Shown piece after piece: positions 19,949 to 28,954 of a DNA stretch of 64,000 bases. This stretch comes from Oceanirhabdus sp. W0125-5 (GTDB lineage: Bacteria > Bacillota > Clostridia > Clostridiales > Clostridiaceae). Under the pieces are notes generated by a model. It saw nothing but the letters and a program-made list of their open reading frames with translations, ran no database searches and was not told where the DNA came from. Both the position numbers and the translations under genes were made by a program. Each line of letters starts with the position of its first letter. The stretch's first letter is position 1. The DNA lies in NCBI RefSeq assembly GCF_027938815.1, contig NZ_CP115913.1, positions 4,250,001 through 4,314,000 of the forward strand. The letters run 5' to 3'.

Positions 19949-19975
19949 GGTGTAGCTCCTAATGTAAGCTTCACC
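19949..19975 (-). terminator. Terminator of the 20-kb membrane protein gene
   Basis: GGTGTAGCT / AGCTTCACC stem, followed by GCTTTTATTATT on the minus strand. Confidence 0.6.
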
Positions 19976-20015
19976 ACCAATATTTATTTTGATACAATTA
20001 TACTATAAATTTTAA

Positions 20016-20501
20016 TTACACTGATTCAAGTTGAAAATATACATTTTTCAAAATAGATTTAGTCTTTCCGTTGTTATCTTTCATTGCTAGTATTTCAACT
20101 TCATTTCCACTGCTCAATGAACCAATACACTGATATTTTTTTGAGATAAAACTTGAGCCTTTATGATTTTCACCTGAATAATTAAATTCATATTCAATTG
20201 TTATGCTATGTTTTGCTTTATATTTACCTACCACTCTACCTTTTACTAATTCACCATTATGTACTATACTTTTAACTATTGCTGTTTTTTTTCTTACTCC
20301 ATTAAAACACAATACTGTTATTAAACAACAAATTGCTAATATGGAAATCCTTCCAAATGACCCCATATCTTTTACTAACGGAAATTCAGGAAGTATCCCC
20401 AATATTGACATTAATAAACTTACTGAAAAAGCTCCCCCTATTACAGCAAGTATTTTGCCAAATCTAATACCATAATCATATTTTAATGTAATCTCATTCA
20501 T
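20016..20501 (-). CDS. Small membrane protein, DUF3592-like
   Basis: 161 residues: a short N-terminus, two predicted membrane helices (about 14-36 and 48-66), then a soluble beta-rich part with GELVKGRVVGKYKAK and ITIEYEFNYSGENHKGSS. This layout resembles DUF3592-type proteins, whose function is unknown. The start follows AAGGGGGAG. It ends in a terminator and is separated by about 150 bases from the upstream hypothetical gene. Confidence 0.55.
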   Translation of the reverse strand: MNEITLKYDYGIRFGKILAVIGGAFSVSLLMSILGILPEFPLVKDMGSFGRISILAICCLITVLCFNGVRKKTAIVKSIVHNGELVKGRVVGKYKAKHSITIEYEFNYSGENHKGSSFISKKYQCIGSLSSGNEVEILAMKDNNGKTKSILKNVYFQLESV

Positions 20502-20657
20502 AAAACTCTCCCCCTTTGAAATATTTTATTTACCAGTATATTTTATCATAATATTACATAATAATACAACCATTGCACAAATAACCTGTTATGATACACT
20601 TTTAACTCATCTTTTCTGATTTCACTTTATTAAAAATTACAAAATACTATACATTAC

Positions 20658-21302
20658 TTATATTTTTACACTCCATCTCTCATTCCCATCTTGATTTATA
20701 AGGACAACCTCATTGTCAGAGATCCATTTCAATTCACCAAAGTGCCAAACGTAACTGAATTCATTTGGTCTTTCATCTTTAACCATTTTTCGTATTAATT
20801 CTTCACCTTTATAATTTTTTATAATAATACTTATATTGAAAACATCTACATGATGTTCACAAAAAACTTCTGCTTTGTATTCTTTAGTTGGATTTCTAAC
20901 TGGCTTTTTCCATGTCCAATTGTTCTCATAATTGTTTTCAATAATTTTATTATATGCTTCTTCAAAGGGTGATTTTTCCCATTTCATTTCATCACAAACC
21001 TTATCAATACCTTCTTTTAAACATTCAAGCACTATCTTCTTTTTTTGAGTATTTGATAACTTAAAATACTCATCAATATTAAATTTTACTTGTATTGTAT
21101 ATGCACCTAGTAAATCTCTAACCTTTTCATTTGTGACCATATCTACACACTCTATTAATATCTTCCAGCAATTCTTTGTCTTAAATTTACTAAAGTATCT
21201 TTCATACATTGATGCAATACATCTTATTTCATCTCTAAATTTTACTCTCTTATTTTTATCTCCTATGTTAGGAATATCTAGGTCAAATTCTCTTAGTATC
21301 AT
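20658..21302 (-). CDS. Hypothetical protein, possible immunity-type
   Basis: 214 residues from the ATG at 21302, eight bases after GGAGG. No family is recognised. It is soluble, Lys/Glu-rich and has many aromatic residues, ending with YVWHFGELKWISDNEVVLIN. A similar FAYVWHFDADGIW stretch occurs in the hypothetical protein at 59116-59673, so both may belong to one poorly described family. It lies at the left edge of the toxin array, which would suit an orphan immunity gene, but no toxin fragment precedes it. Confidence 0.5.
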   Translation of the reverse strand: MILREFDLDIPNIGDKNKRVKFRDEIRCIASMYERYFSKFKTKNCWKILIECVDMVTNEKVRDLLGAYTIQVKFNIDEYFKLSNTQKKKIVLECLKEGIDKVCDEMKWEKSPFEEAYNKIIENNYENNWTWKKPVRNPTKEYKAEVFCEHHVDVFNISIIIKNYKGEELIRKMVKDERPNEFSYVWHFGELKWISDNEVVLINQDGNERWSVKI

Positions 21303-21354
21303 GTCATTTTCCTCCATCTATCTAAAGGTGCGTCAAATACTCTATCAAAAATTA

Positions 21355-21389
21355 ATGGTAGCAACAGATTTATTACCTGTTACTACCAT
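21355..21389 (-). terminator. Terminator after Rpn nuclease 1
   Basis: ATGGTAGCAACAG / CTGTTACTACCAT hairpin followed by T-rich sequence; the same hairpin and flanks recur after the second Rpn gene. Confidence 0.7.
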
Positions 21390-21438
21390 TTTATCATAGT
21401 ATCATTTTAGTTTCTTATCAATCTATAAAATTATATTT

Positions 21439-22275
21439 TTATTTATTTCTAAGTTCTTTTATCTTTTCAATTTCTAATCCAGTCTTTTGAGATATAGTTT
21501 CATCATCTAATATATCTAAAAGTTTTTTTGCTATTTCCAAAGCTTTTAATATTTCCCCTTCTTCTCTGCCTTCTTCTTTTGCCTTATTCAAAGCACTTAT
21601 TTTATCTTTTAAAATTTTACTTCTCATTTCATATAAGGCTCTTTCTTCTTTATCATTACTTATTCTAACTAGTTCATCTTTTGCTTCTTTTATTTCTTCT
21701 ACGCTCATCTCTAGATCTCTGATTTTTTCACTTTCAGGATTCTTTAAAAATTCTGTCCATGCAACTAACATATCTTTTTCGTCGCTATTATCTTGTAGTT
21801 TTGGTATTTCTATAAAATGAATTTCTATAACATCTGTTAGTTCTTCTCCAGTTTCTTTTTCTTTTAATCTATATCCATTGTGAAATCTTTCATTTTTCAA
21901 ATATTTAAAATTAAGTATATTAATACATACCGTTCTTTTTAACTTTGAGTAATCTTCACCTTCTCCAAGTTGCTCTTCATATAATTTACTCCAATAATAA
22001 AGACTTCTTCTTATCATGTTATACTCATTTTTCAATTGTATTTCAACATTTATTATTTCCTTTTTATCTGTTTCTGCTCTCACATCTAATCTTGAAAATT
22101 TATCTTCTAAAAAATGTTTTTCTATATCGGTATTTTTTATCTCAACTCTCACTATTGGACTTTCCGGCTTCATTGTAGCATTCAGAAAGGATATCAATAT
22201 TTTAGGATGCTTCTCTGATCCAAATATCTTCTTAAAAACAAAATCAATTTTAGGGTCTAGCAATCCTTTTAACAT
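21439..22275 (-). CDS. Rpn-family PD-(D/E)XK nuclease (PDDEXK_2 type)
   Basis: 278 residues. It opens LLDPKIDFVFKKIFGSEKHP and has a nuclease core with D in FSRLDVRAETDKK and E/Q in NVEIQLKNE, as in Rpn/transposase-like nucleases that promote RecA-independent recombination. The C-terminus is a charged helix. Its last 32 codons and about 100 bases downstream are nearly identical to those of the gene at 23414-24217, although the rest differs. It sits at the outer edge of the toxin array. Confidence 0.85.
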   Translation of the reverse strand: MLKGLLDPKIDFVFKKIFGSEKHPKILISFLNATMKPESPIVRVEIKNTDIEKHFLEDKFSRLDVRAETDKKEIINVEIQLKNEYNMIRRSLYYWSKLYEEQLGEGEDYSKLKRTVCINILNFKYLKNERFHNGYRLKEKETGEELTDVIEIHFIEIPKLQDNSDEKDMLVAWTEFLKNPESEKIRDLEMSVEEIKEAKDELVRISNDKEERALYEMRSKILKDKISALNKAKEEGREEGEILKALEIAKKLLDILDDETISQKTGLEIEKIKELRNK

Positions 22276-22404
22276 ACATTCACCACCTATAGTTTATTAC
22301 CTTTATTATATAACATGTTTTTACTTTCTTAAACATTTTGTATCTAGAATTTTAAAATTCACTAACCTTTATAACTCTCTAATAATTCTTTAATCACTTT
22401 CCTT

Positions 22405-22677
22405 CTCGATTCGCTTAATTGAGAATGGATAACGTAAAATGGAAAACGTAGGTCATTTCTCTACCGAGAAATCTCATCTTTTAAAAACCTTTTACTTCCT
22501 TATATATTGTTTCTTTTTTCTTTAATATTTCTTAAGACCTTGCCTATCGGCTAATACAGTTCTTTGGCTTATTGTCTATTCGATACTCTTCTCTTTAACC
22601 ATTACTTGCTCCTAATCCATCAAAGCTTACGCATTAAAGTCGCCTGTGCGCTTTCAATTGAATCATTTTATTAAAAA
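22405..22677. repeat. Array repeat, copy 1
   Basis: About 270 bases starting TCGCTTAATTGAGAATGG, with a hairpin ATTTCTC..GAGAAAT, then CGGCTAATA and AATCCATCAAAGCTTACGCA, running into the module terminator. Copies lie at 26515-26785 and 36592-36860. No ORF is recognised in it. Confidence 0.7.
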
Positions 22678-22714
22678 AGTGATGGAACGACTATGATTGT
22701 CAATTCCACCACTT
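22678..22714 (-). terminator. Module terminator (module 8)
   Basis: AAGTGATGGAA / TTCCACCACTT hairpin with a GAC..GTC core in the loop. It is the repeated terminator that follows each immunity gene of the array. Confidence 0.7.
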
Positions 22715-22763
22715 CAGTTAATTATTTTTGTTGCTAGTTTATTGCTATTTATGCTGCCAGATT

Positions 22764-23153
22764 TTACTCATTTGTAAGGTCATTTATCCAATTGAAAACT
22801 TCACCATTCAAAAATCCATTTCCATAATCGTTATCTTCCGCAACTTCCTGTAAATTTATACTTTTTTCATCTTCGCATGAATAGATAAGCTGATAATTCT
22901 TTTCTGTATCGAATATATTCATAGTTGAAAACATGGTATTTGAAATCACGTCCTTAATTAATAACAAAAACCCTTCTTTTTGTTCTGGCGTTAACTGCTC
23001 TATGACAGGTGAAATTTTATCCATAATTTCCTTGTACGCAGGTGCAGTCATTTTTCCAGGTTCAAAGAAACACTTTGCAAATTCAACTCCTTTTACGTAT
23101 GTTTCTTCAGTATACTTCTTTCCAAACTCTTTCAATATTTTTTGATTATCCAT
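22764..23153 (-). CDS. Orphan immunity-type protein (module 8)
   Basis: 129 residues, acidic and helical, no recognised family. It starts with an ATG five bases after AGGAGG, and that ribosome site lies inside the last codons of the toxin remnant upstream. This is the same overlap seen for the other immunity genes. It is followed by the array-type terminator. The call as an immunity protein rests only on this position and size. Confidence 0.55.
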   Translation of the reverse strand: MDNQKILKEFGKKYTEETYVKGVEFAKCFFEPGKMTAPAYKEIMDKISPVIEQLTPEQKEGFLLLIKDVISNTMFSTMNIFDTEKNYQLIYSCEDEKSINLQEVAEDNDYGNGFLNGEVFNWINDLTNE

Positions 23154-23154
23154 T

Positions 23155-23305
23155 TTAACCTCCTACGGATTTACACCATTCCATGGTATATTTGTTATAT
23201 CTGCATCTAGGTATGTCCAGATGCTTACTCTTGATCACAAAGTTGGAAATATCAATATTATCCAACGTCTTTATTCCGTTAGTAATAAGTTTACTCATCC
23301 CCTTA
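23155..23305 (-). pseudogene. Toxin C-terminal module remnant (module 8)
   Basis: From the junction at 23288-23305 (encoding K-G-M-S-K-L, one base changed from the usual K-G-T-S) an open frame of about 49 codons ends FVIKSKHL..YTMEWCKSVGG. The other toxin modules are 150-240 codons, so most of the toxin has been deleted while its end and the immunity gene stay. No start codon belongs to it. Confidence 0.6.
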
Positions 23306-23330
23306 AAAGTAAAACTGCTGCTAAAAATTA

Positions 23331-23365
23331 ATGGTAGCAACAGATTTATTACCTGTTACTACCAT
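23331..23365 (-). terminator. Terminator after Rpn nuclease 2
   Basis: Same ATGGTAGCAACAG / CTGTTACTACCAT hairpin as at 21355-21389, within the shared 3' repeat. Confidence 0.7.
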
Positions 23366-23413
23366 TTTATCATAGTATTATTTTAGTTCCTTATCAATCT
23401 ATAAAATTATATT

Positions 23414-24217
23414 TTATTTATTTCTAAGTTCTTTTATCTTTTCAATTTCTAATCCAGTCTTTTGAGATATAGTTTCATCATCTAATATATCTAAAAGTTT
23501 TTTTGCTATTTCTATCTTCTCTTCTTCTCGCCCTTTTTGCTCTGCTTTTTCTTTCATCTCTTTTAACATATAAGCATTGTTTGCAACCATTCTCTCAACC
23601 TCCTCTTTATTAGCATCTAATATTTTCTTTGCTTCTTCTGCATCTATCTTTTGATCAAGTAGGAATATTGCTGATGTTATATTATTATTGTCTATTAATT
23701 CTTCTTTACTGTAATTGTTGTTTACATCAAATAAACTATACCTAAAATCTATTATATTATCTCCAAAAATGTCTCCGCCAACTGTCATATCTCTCAACGT
23801 TGGTGCCACATCCCATTTTTTCTTTCCATTATATAATACTATCGGGATTACTGCTGGTATTTTTAAATCTTTATCTGCAGCTTTATGTTTCGCATTTTTA
23901 GCATCATCCCTTAATATCTCACTTATATAAAACAATAATCTTAATGGCATCCTATAATCAATTGATGATTGAAATTCTAATAATATATAATATATTACTT
24001 CCTTTTCTCCTATTTTTGCCTTATATACGATATCCGATTCTTTTTCTTCGTAATCACTTGTTATATACGATTTATTAACAAGTATTAAATCTTCTGGTTT
24101 TATATTTTTTGCCCATGATGCTTTCATCATCTCTTTAAGGAGATCTATAAATACTTCTTTATTTGAGAATAAATCTTTATAACTTTTGTCGTGTATATTT
24201 CTCATATCTTTTTTCAT
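23414..24217 (-). CDS. Rpn-family nuclease (Transposase_31/YhgA type)
   Basis: 267 residues. It opens NIHDKSYKDLFSNKEVFIDL, has the active-site stretch SDIVYKAKIG..YYILLEFQSS and RMPLRLLFYISEI, matching the YhgA/Rpn group of PD-(D/E)XK nucleases. The start follows AAGGAG. It is inserted between array modules 7 and 8. Its last 32 codons are identical to those of the other Rpn gene (21439-22275), although the catalytic parts belong to different subfamilies, so the tail has been exchanged or converted. Confidence 0.85.
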   Translation of the reverse strand: MKKDMRNIHDKSYKDLFSNKEVFIDLLKEMMKASWAKNIKPEDLILVNKSYITSDYEEKESDIVYKAKIGEKEVIYYILLEFQSSIDYRMPLRLLFYISEILRDDAKNAKHKAADKDLKIPAVIPIVLYNGKKKWDVAPTLRDMTVGGDIFGDNIIDFRYSLFDVNNNYSKEELIDNNNITSAIFLLDQKIDAEEAKKILDANKEEVERMVANNAYMLKEMKEKAEQKGREEEKIEIAKKLLDILDDETISQKTGLEIEKIKELRNK

Positions 24218-24289
24218 ATTTTCTCCTTAATTTATCTTATGTTCTTTCTTTAATTATATCATATTTATCTTTTTATATTCAATTTCATT

Positions 24290-24425
24290 GTATTATATAT
24301 TTCTTAATCCCTCGCCTACCGGCTAAATACTTTCTTTGACTTTTGTTTACTCATTACTTTTGTTTCTAACTTCACCTTTCGCTAATTCCAAAAGAACTAC
24401 GCTCTTAAACCTCAGAACCGTTTTT
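24290..24425. repeat. Partial array repeat
   Basis: Degenerate piece related to the middle of the array repeat (CTCGCCTACCGGCTAAATAC, then CTTTGACTTTTG and GCTAATTCCAAA). It occupies the gene-free stretch between Rpn nuclease 2 and the SUKH gene. Confidence 0.4.
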
Positions 24426-24517
24426 TCTACTTTCCGTTTGGATTTGATGTATCTCTCATCCTAGTGACTGCAGAATTAACATTATGCAGTGTGATTTCAT
24501 TCTCCAAAATTGAAAAA

Positions 24518-24554
24518 AGTGATGGAACGACTACGATTGTCAATTCCACCACTT
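24518..24554 (-). terminator. Module terminator (module 7)
   Basis: AAGTGATGGAA / TTCCACCACTT hairpin, preceded by the small palindrome ACTGCAG..ATGCAGT at 24468-24490, as also seen at 37778-37801. Confidence 0.7.
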
Positions 24555-24605
24555 TGTGTTTGTTTTATGCAGTTAGATTGCAAATTTTATGCATTCAGAA
24601 TCAGA

Positions 24606-25016
24606 TTACTCATCAAACTCAAAAAGCATATCGAGAAATTCTTTGAATGAGTTTGCAATTAATGACAAATCTAATCCATCATTTTTAGGACTTCCATAAT
24701 CCCAAAATAGTATGCTGATGTTACCCTCTCTATAGTCAAAACAAATCTGATTATCTCCTGCATCTCTTGCAAATGGTATGATACCATCAGGTAGTCGTTC
24801 ATCACTGAAATGATACTTCTCATCTACCTTGTGAAAGTTATTTATACTTTCTACCATTTCTCCAACTTTAAATGCAAATGGAACTATGCTTGCTCCATTA
24901 TGTTGTAGTATTACAGACTTATAATCATCAGGGAATACAACTCCTAATTCAGCTTCTAACTCTTCAATAATTGATGGGTCAATTACATTGCCACCTATAA
25001 AAATATACTCATTCAT
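24606..25016 (-). CDS. SUKH (SMI1/KNR4-like) immunity protein
   Basis: 136 residues with the SUKH-1 pattern: LEAELGVVFPDDYKSVILQHNG, then GIIPFARDAGDNQICFDYREG and ILFWDYG, ending in NSFKEFLDML. Such proteins neutralise nuclease toxins, and this one follows a WHH nuclease. The ATG is close behind AGGAGG, which overlaps the toxin stop region, so toxin and immunity are coupled. It is related to the SUKH protein at 39315-39800, which guards the other WHH nuclease of the locus. Confidence 0.88.
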   Translation of the reverse strand: MNEYIFIGGNVIDPSIIEELEAELGVVFPDDYKSVILQHNGASIVPFAFKVGEMVESINNFHKVDEKYHFSDERLPDGIIPFARDAGDNQICFDYREGNISILFWDYGSPKNDGLDLSLIANSFKEFLDMLFEFDE

Positions 25017-25028
25017 ATAATTCTCCTC

Positions 25029-26515
25029 CTAGTTTCCTGGCCCCCAGATGCTAAATCCACCTGTATGAGATGCCACTTCATGTTCTGCTTTTAATACTAG
25101 TTGCATAATACCATCTTCTTGGTTATGATGCCAAGTCCATTTATCAGGTACTAAACCTGCTTTGAATTTTTCGATTTCAACATCTGTAAATTTACTCATT
25201 AAATCAGGGTCTTTTATCATTTTCTCATACATATCTTTCCCTGCTCTACTGAAGTGCGTTGTTCTAGATTTCAAGAAGTCCTCTGGGTCCAATTTCATTT
25301 CGTAAACTTTATTAAATACTGGGAATCCGTCAACATCGTATAATATATCAAACTCTACTCCTGCTTTTGTCTTGAGCGTATATAGTATAGAGCCATCAAC
25401 ATTATCAACTTTCTTGACAACATACTTTGATGGTTTTAATTTCATAATTCCATCAAATTTACTCGTCCCCTTAGCAACTTCATCTAACTGCTTTACAACT
25501 CCATCTAAATCTGGATTGTTCTTCCCTTTTATCTTTGTTATTAAGACATTTAATTCTGATTCGTCGAATTCACCCTTTTTAGCTGCTGCTATTAACTCAT
25601 CTACTCTATCAAGTACTATTTCACCTGATTCATTTACTAAGCTATCTGTTACAGCATTGGCTACATTTTCAAAACAATCATTATGCACTAGAATCTCTTT
25701 ATTACTTACATAGTAAGTATGCCAATCTTCTACTTCAAAATTATATACTGTTGTTGCTTCCTTTAATTCTTCTATATTGATTTCTTCAACATAACCTATT
25801 ACACCATCGTATTTTACTAATTCTTCACCTTTTGTTAATTCTCCTGCTTTTATCCAACCTTTATTTTTTGTCCAGAACAGATGGCTTTCTGTTGTTACTA
25901 TTTTTTCTCCATCTATTATTAGGTTTACTAATATCGAGGCTTGATTTCTAAATAATACTTTTACTTCTTTAAGCCCCTTTTCTCCAGTCTCTACATTTTG
26001 TGAATATACTTTATCTCCAATCTGTATTTCTTCTATTGGTCTTAATCCATTTGATGTTAGAACAAGGGTACCTTTTACAAAACACCATCTTTCTGCTTTT
26101 GTTACTACTTCATCTAATTGCTGTTCTACTAACCCAAGCTTTTCTTTAATTGCTCTATCCATTACAGATATTGCTTCATCAATTTTCTTTCCTAATCTTC
26201 CTAATAGGTTAATTGCTGATGATTTAATCTTGTTAGCAATTGTTGTTGTTAAGTTATTTATAGCCGTGATTGTTCCGGTTTTTATTTCTCTTAATTTTGT
26301 AATAAATTTAGTTTCTCCAACTATTCTTGCAAACTTAGCTATCTCATCTGTTTTATCAATATTTTTTATTAATGTTTTTACTGGTACTGCAAGTGCTGAT
26401 CCTACTGCTGGCACTATTGATACTAAAGATAATATTCCATCTAAAAGATTTCCTCTCAAGAAACTTATTGATGCATTAACACCATCTAGAATATCTCCTA
26501 ATGCTGGTATCCTTA
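25029..26515 (-). pseudogene. 5'-truncated HINT polymorphic toxin with WHH nuclease tip (module 7)
   Basis: The frame is open back to 26515, where it meets the array repeat. No start with a ribosome site exists; the first start-like codon is TTG at 26459. Order: hydrophobic pre-toxin region, HINT domain from WCFVKGTLVL to ILVHND (autoprocessing type), linker, junction K-G-T-S at 25458-25473, then a tip ending WTWHHNQEDGIMQL and HTGGFSIWG, a WHH/HNH nuclease. About 1 kb before the junction is identical to 34920-35975. The missing signal peptide and 5' part suggest a silent donor rather than a secreted toxin. Confidence 0.8.
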
Positions 26516-26785
26516 TCGCTTCGCTTAATTGAGAATGTAGAATGGAGAATGTAGAATGATGGTCATTTCTCTCCCGAGAAATCTCATCCTATTAACCTTA
26601 TTTTCTCTTTCAAAATATATTTCATTTCCTTTAATATCTCTTAAGTACTTGCCTTTCGGCTGATAACTTCTCTTTGCTTTTGATTAATTCCATACTCTTT
26701 TCTATAACTACTACTTACCACTAATCCATCAAAGCTTACGCATTAAAGTCGCTTAGGCGCTTTCAATTGTATTAATTTAATAAAA
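26515..26785. repeat. Array repeat, copy 2
   Basis: Begins CGCTTCGCTTAATTGAGAAT directly at the broken end of the HINT toxin gene and shares the hairpin, CGGCTGATAAC and AATCCATCAAAGCTTACGCA blocks with copies 1 and 3. Confidence 0.75.
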
Positions 26786-26823
26786 AAGTGATGGAACGAC
26801 TAGGTTTGTCAGTTCCACCACTT
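26786..26823 (-). terminator. Module terminator (module 6)
   Basis: AAGTGATGGAA / TTCCACCACTT hairpin after the TNT immunity gene. Confidence 0.7.
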
Positions 26824-26966
26824 TGTACTTGTGTTATGTAGATAGTTTAACTACATTATCGCAGTCAGATACAATAACACTACTCTGAAAATTTTTAATT
26901 GAGATTATCTGTAATGGCATATTCTCTCTTTAAAATTCGAACTCATATGCAATATCATAAATAATC

Positions 26967-27197
26967 TTATTTTTTAAACGTTCTTTTCATCCACGACAAG
27001 AACTGTTCACAAGCTTCTTCTTCGCTAGCAAATGACTTTCCCCCTGTCTTATTACCTCTTTCACTATAATAGATTTCCCATTTGCCTTCATTATTTCCAA
27101 TACAGTAAGCTTCATTAGGTAAGCCACCTACTGTCGAATATGCATCAGACGGTATGCCTAATATTTTTAGTTTCTTGTTAAGTTCCTTTGTATTCAT
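26967..27197 (-). CDS. TNT-toxin immunity protein, copy 1
   Basis: 76 residues, small acidic protein with LKILGIPSDAYSTVGG and EGKWEIYYSERG. It is almost identical to 37042-37272 (Trp instead of Cys in FLSWMKR). Its start overlaps the stop of the TNT module as TAATG, with the Shine-Dalgarno AAGGAGG inside the toxin's final codons. The family is not named with certainty; position and pairing support an immunity role. Confidence 0.75.
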   Translation of the reverse strand: MNTKELNKKLKILGIPSDAYSTVGGLPNEAYCIGNNEGKWEIYYSERGNKTGGKSFASEEEACEQFLSWMKRTFKK

Positions 27198-27653
27198 TAT
27201 TCAAATACCTCCTTAATGTAACCTCCATCTAATAATTCTTGGATAGACATTGTCAATTTATGTTGTATTCCTCCACCCACTTCATCAAACCATGGAGCTA
27301 TCTTTCCACTTAGACCTTCAACTGGTTTAATTATTTCATAAACATGATATGGTTTTGCATCTGTCCCTGGTGCTAAAGACCTTTGACCATATGAAATACC
27401 TTCTGGCGAAACAAACGTTCCTGATTCGAAGCCATATCTGTCAATTCGAGTTCCGGGTTGTAATTGGATTTGTTTTGCTACACCTTCAAATCCATCATTA
27501 GTAGGCCATTTGATTGCACCTGATGCTTGGTCATAATATTGAGGGTTATCAAATACCTTTTTATATTGAAGGTATAGTTCATCAGAAGGTTTATAAGTCC
27601 ACTTTGATAGTTTTAATCTATCTGCTTCTGATATAAGTTTACTCGTCCCCTTA
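27197..27653 (-). pseudogene. Orphan TNT (NAD glycohydrolase-like) toxin module, copy 1
   Basis: Continuous frame of 151 codons from junction 27636-27653 (K-G-T-S-K-L) with no start codon of its own. It carries the TNT-domain core RIDRYGFESGTFVSPEG, RSLAPGTDAKPYHVYEI and APWFDEVGGGIQ. The Arg of D-R-Y-G and the final Gln align with catalytic positions of the tuberculosis necrotizing toxin family, which destroys NAD. It differs from the copy at 37272-37728 at a few bases. As a headless module it is probably silent until joined to a toxin body. Confidence 0.82.
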
Positions 27654-27696
27654 GGTATAAAACTGCATTGAGTTTCCAGTACTATAAAATGATAAA

Positions 27697-27732
27697 AGTG
27701 ATGGGAAGAGCTTAATAGCCAATCCCATCACT
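27697..27732 (-). terminator. Module terminator (module 5)
   Basis: AGTGATGGGA / TCCCATCACT hairpin after the YezG-like gene; arms diverged from the other modules but compensated. Confidence 0.65.
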
Positions 27733-27761
27733 CTACTTGGATATTATAATATATTTAACGA

Positions 27762-28166
27762 TTAAATAAGATACTTCTTCTCCCATTCTTCTCGTCTATC
27801 AACTTCTAATGAAGAGCTTAAATCCAAATACTCATAATCAACCTTGAACTTAAAACTATTATCAATTGAAAATGTCATTGCGGTCCACTTCTCTTGTCCA
27901 TTTTTCACATAGTTGTCATTTAACCTACGAATTACACTACATAAATCAGACACAAATTTTTTATAAACCGAACGCTCTAGATTATATTTTTTCCTTATCA
28001 TAGCTCCTTGTTCATATTCACTGCTGCCAGTCAGTCTATAATAAAAATACATACTCACAGACTCTTCACCTACTTCTGTTCTTAAGTGAATTTGCTCCCA
28101 GTTTTCAGGAACAATGTTAATCAATTCCTGAGCTATTTCTCTATAATACTCTTCATTTAAATTCAT
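27762..28166 (-). CDS. YezG-family (DUF600-like) immunity protein
   Basis: 134 residues. It opens NEEYYREIAQELINIVPENW and has MYFYYRLTGSSEYEQG, features of YezG/DUF600 proteins that protect against YeeF-type nucleases. The ATG follows AGGAGGG and starts three bases after the endonuclease module stop, so the pair is coupled. The match of a YezG protein to a DNA/RNA non-specific endonuclease is the pairing known in Bacillus. Confidence 0.82.
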   Translation of the reverse strand: MNLNEEYYREIAQELINIVPENWEQIHLRTEVGEESVSMYFYYRLTGSSEYEQGAMIRKKYNLERSVYKKFVSDLCSVIRRLNDNYVKNGQEKWTAMTFSIDNSFKFKVDYEYLDLSSSLEVDRREEWEKKYLI

Positions 28167-28169
28167 TTC

Positions 28170-28893
28170 TTAATTCCCTCCTATTGTGTTTACCCATTCT
28201 TTTTCATATAACTTGCCGTCTATAGTATATTCGACAACAAATTTGCTAGGTCTACTTGATGCACCTTCATAGATTACATCAATTTCAACAAATACTTCTT
28301 TATTAGCTTCTAAAGCCGAAGCCCATTCTTGTTCCATTTTATACCAGTCACCACCAGCACGATTCAATTTTGAATCCATCGGTACTAGATTATCTAACCC
28401 TCCTGAACCATTAAATTGTGAGGCTATTAGATGACCTCCATCATCAGTTGTTAACTTAGATGTAACAGAAGGATTATTTACATCTCTACCCACAATTCGT
28501 TGAGAATATTCACTTCTCTTTGCAGTTATAGGTTCCAAATTGCCTTTTACATTACTTATTCTACCAGCTGAATCAGTAGTATACAAATGACCTCCAGGAG
28601 TTTGATATGTTATATCAGACTTAAGTGTCTTTCGTCTGTTTACTTTTGTATATTGGTCACCATCCATGAAAGTCTCAGCTGCTTCTTGGACATCAAGAAT
28701 TTCATCAGCTAATCCAGGATTATTTTGAGCTTCTAATACATCCAGAACTTCATTAACAGTTTCATCAGTTAATTCACCTTTATTGGCTAAAGTAGTGACA
28801 TCTTCAACAACATCATCAACGACACCTTGGTTTATCACACCTGTACCATCAACAATATTATCTAGTTTCGAAGTAAGATTACTCGTCCCCTTA
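28170..28893 (-). CDS. Orphan DNA/RNA non-specific endonuclease toxin module (module 5)
   Basis: The open frame begins at junction 28879-28893 (K-G-T-S-N-L) and could initiate only at an internal GTG near 28838. The catalytic core TTDDGGHLIASQFNG (D-G-G-H) followed by GGLDNLVPMDSKLNR is that of the Endonuclease NS_2 family, the nuclease tip of YeeF-like toxins. It ends with a beta-rich tail. Its YezG-type immunity gene is adjacent. No secretion signal is attached, so in this place it is probably a reserve tip. Confidence 0.82.
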
Positions 28894-28918
28894 AGGGTAA
28901 AACTGTTGGTACATTTTA

Positions 28919-28948
28919 AATGGCAACCCGTTTACAAAGGTTACCATT
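28919..28948 (-). terminator. Terminator of the IS110 transposase
   Basis: AATGGCAACC / GGTTACCATT hairpin followed by T-rich sequence, just downstream of the transposase. Confidence 0.6.
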
Positions 28949-28954
28949 ATTTTA

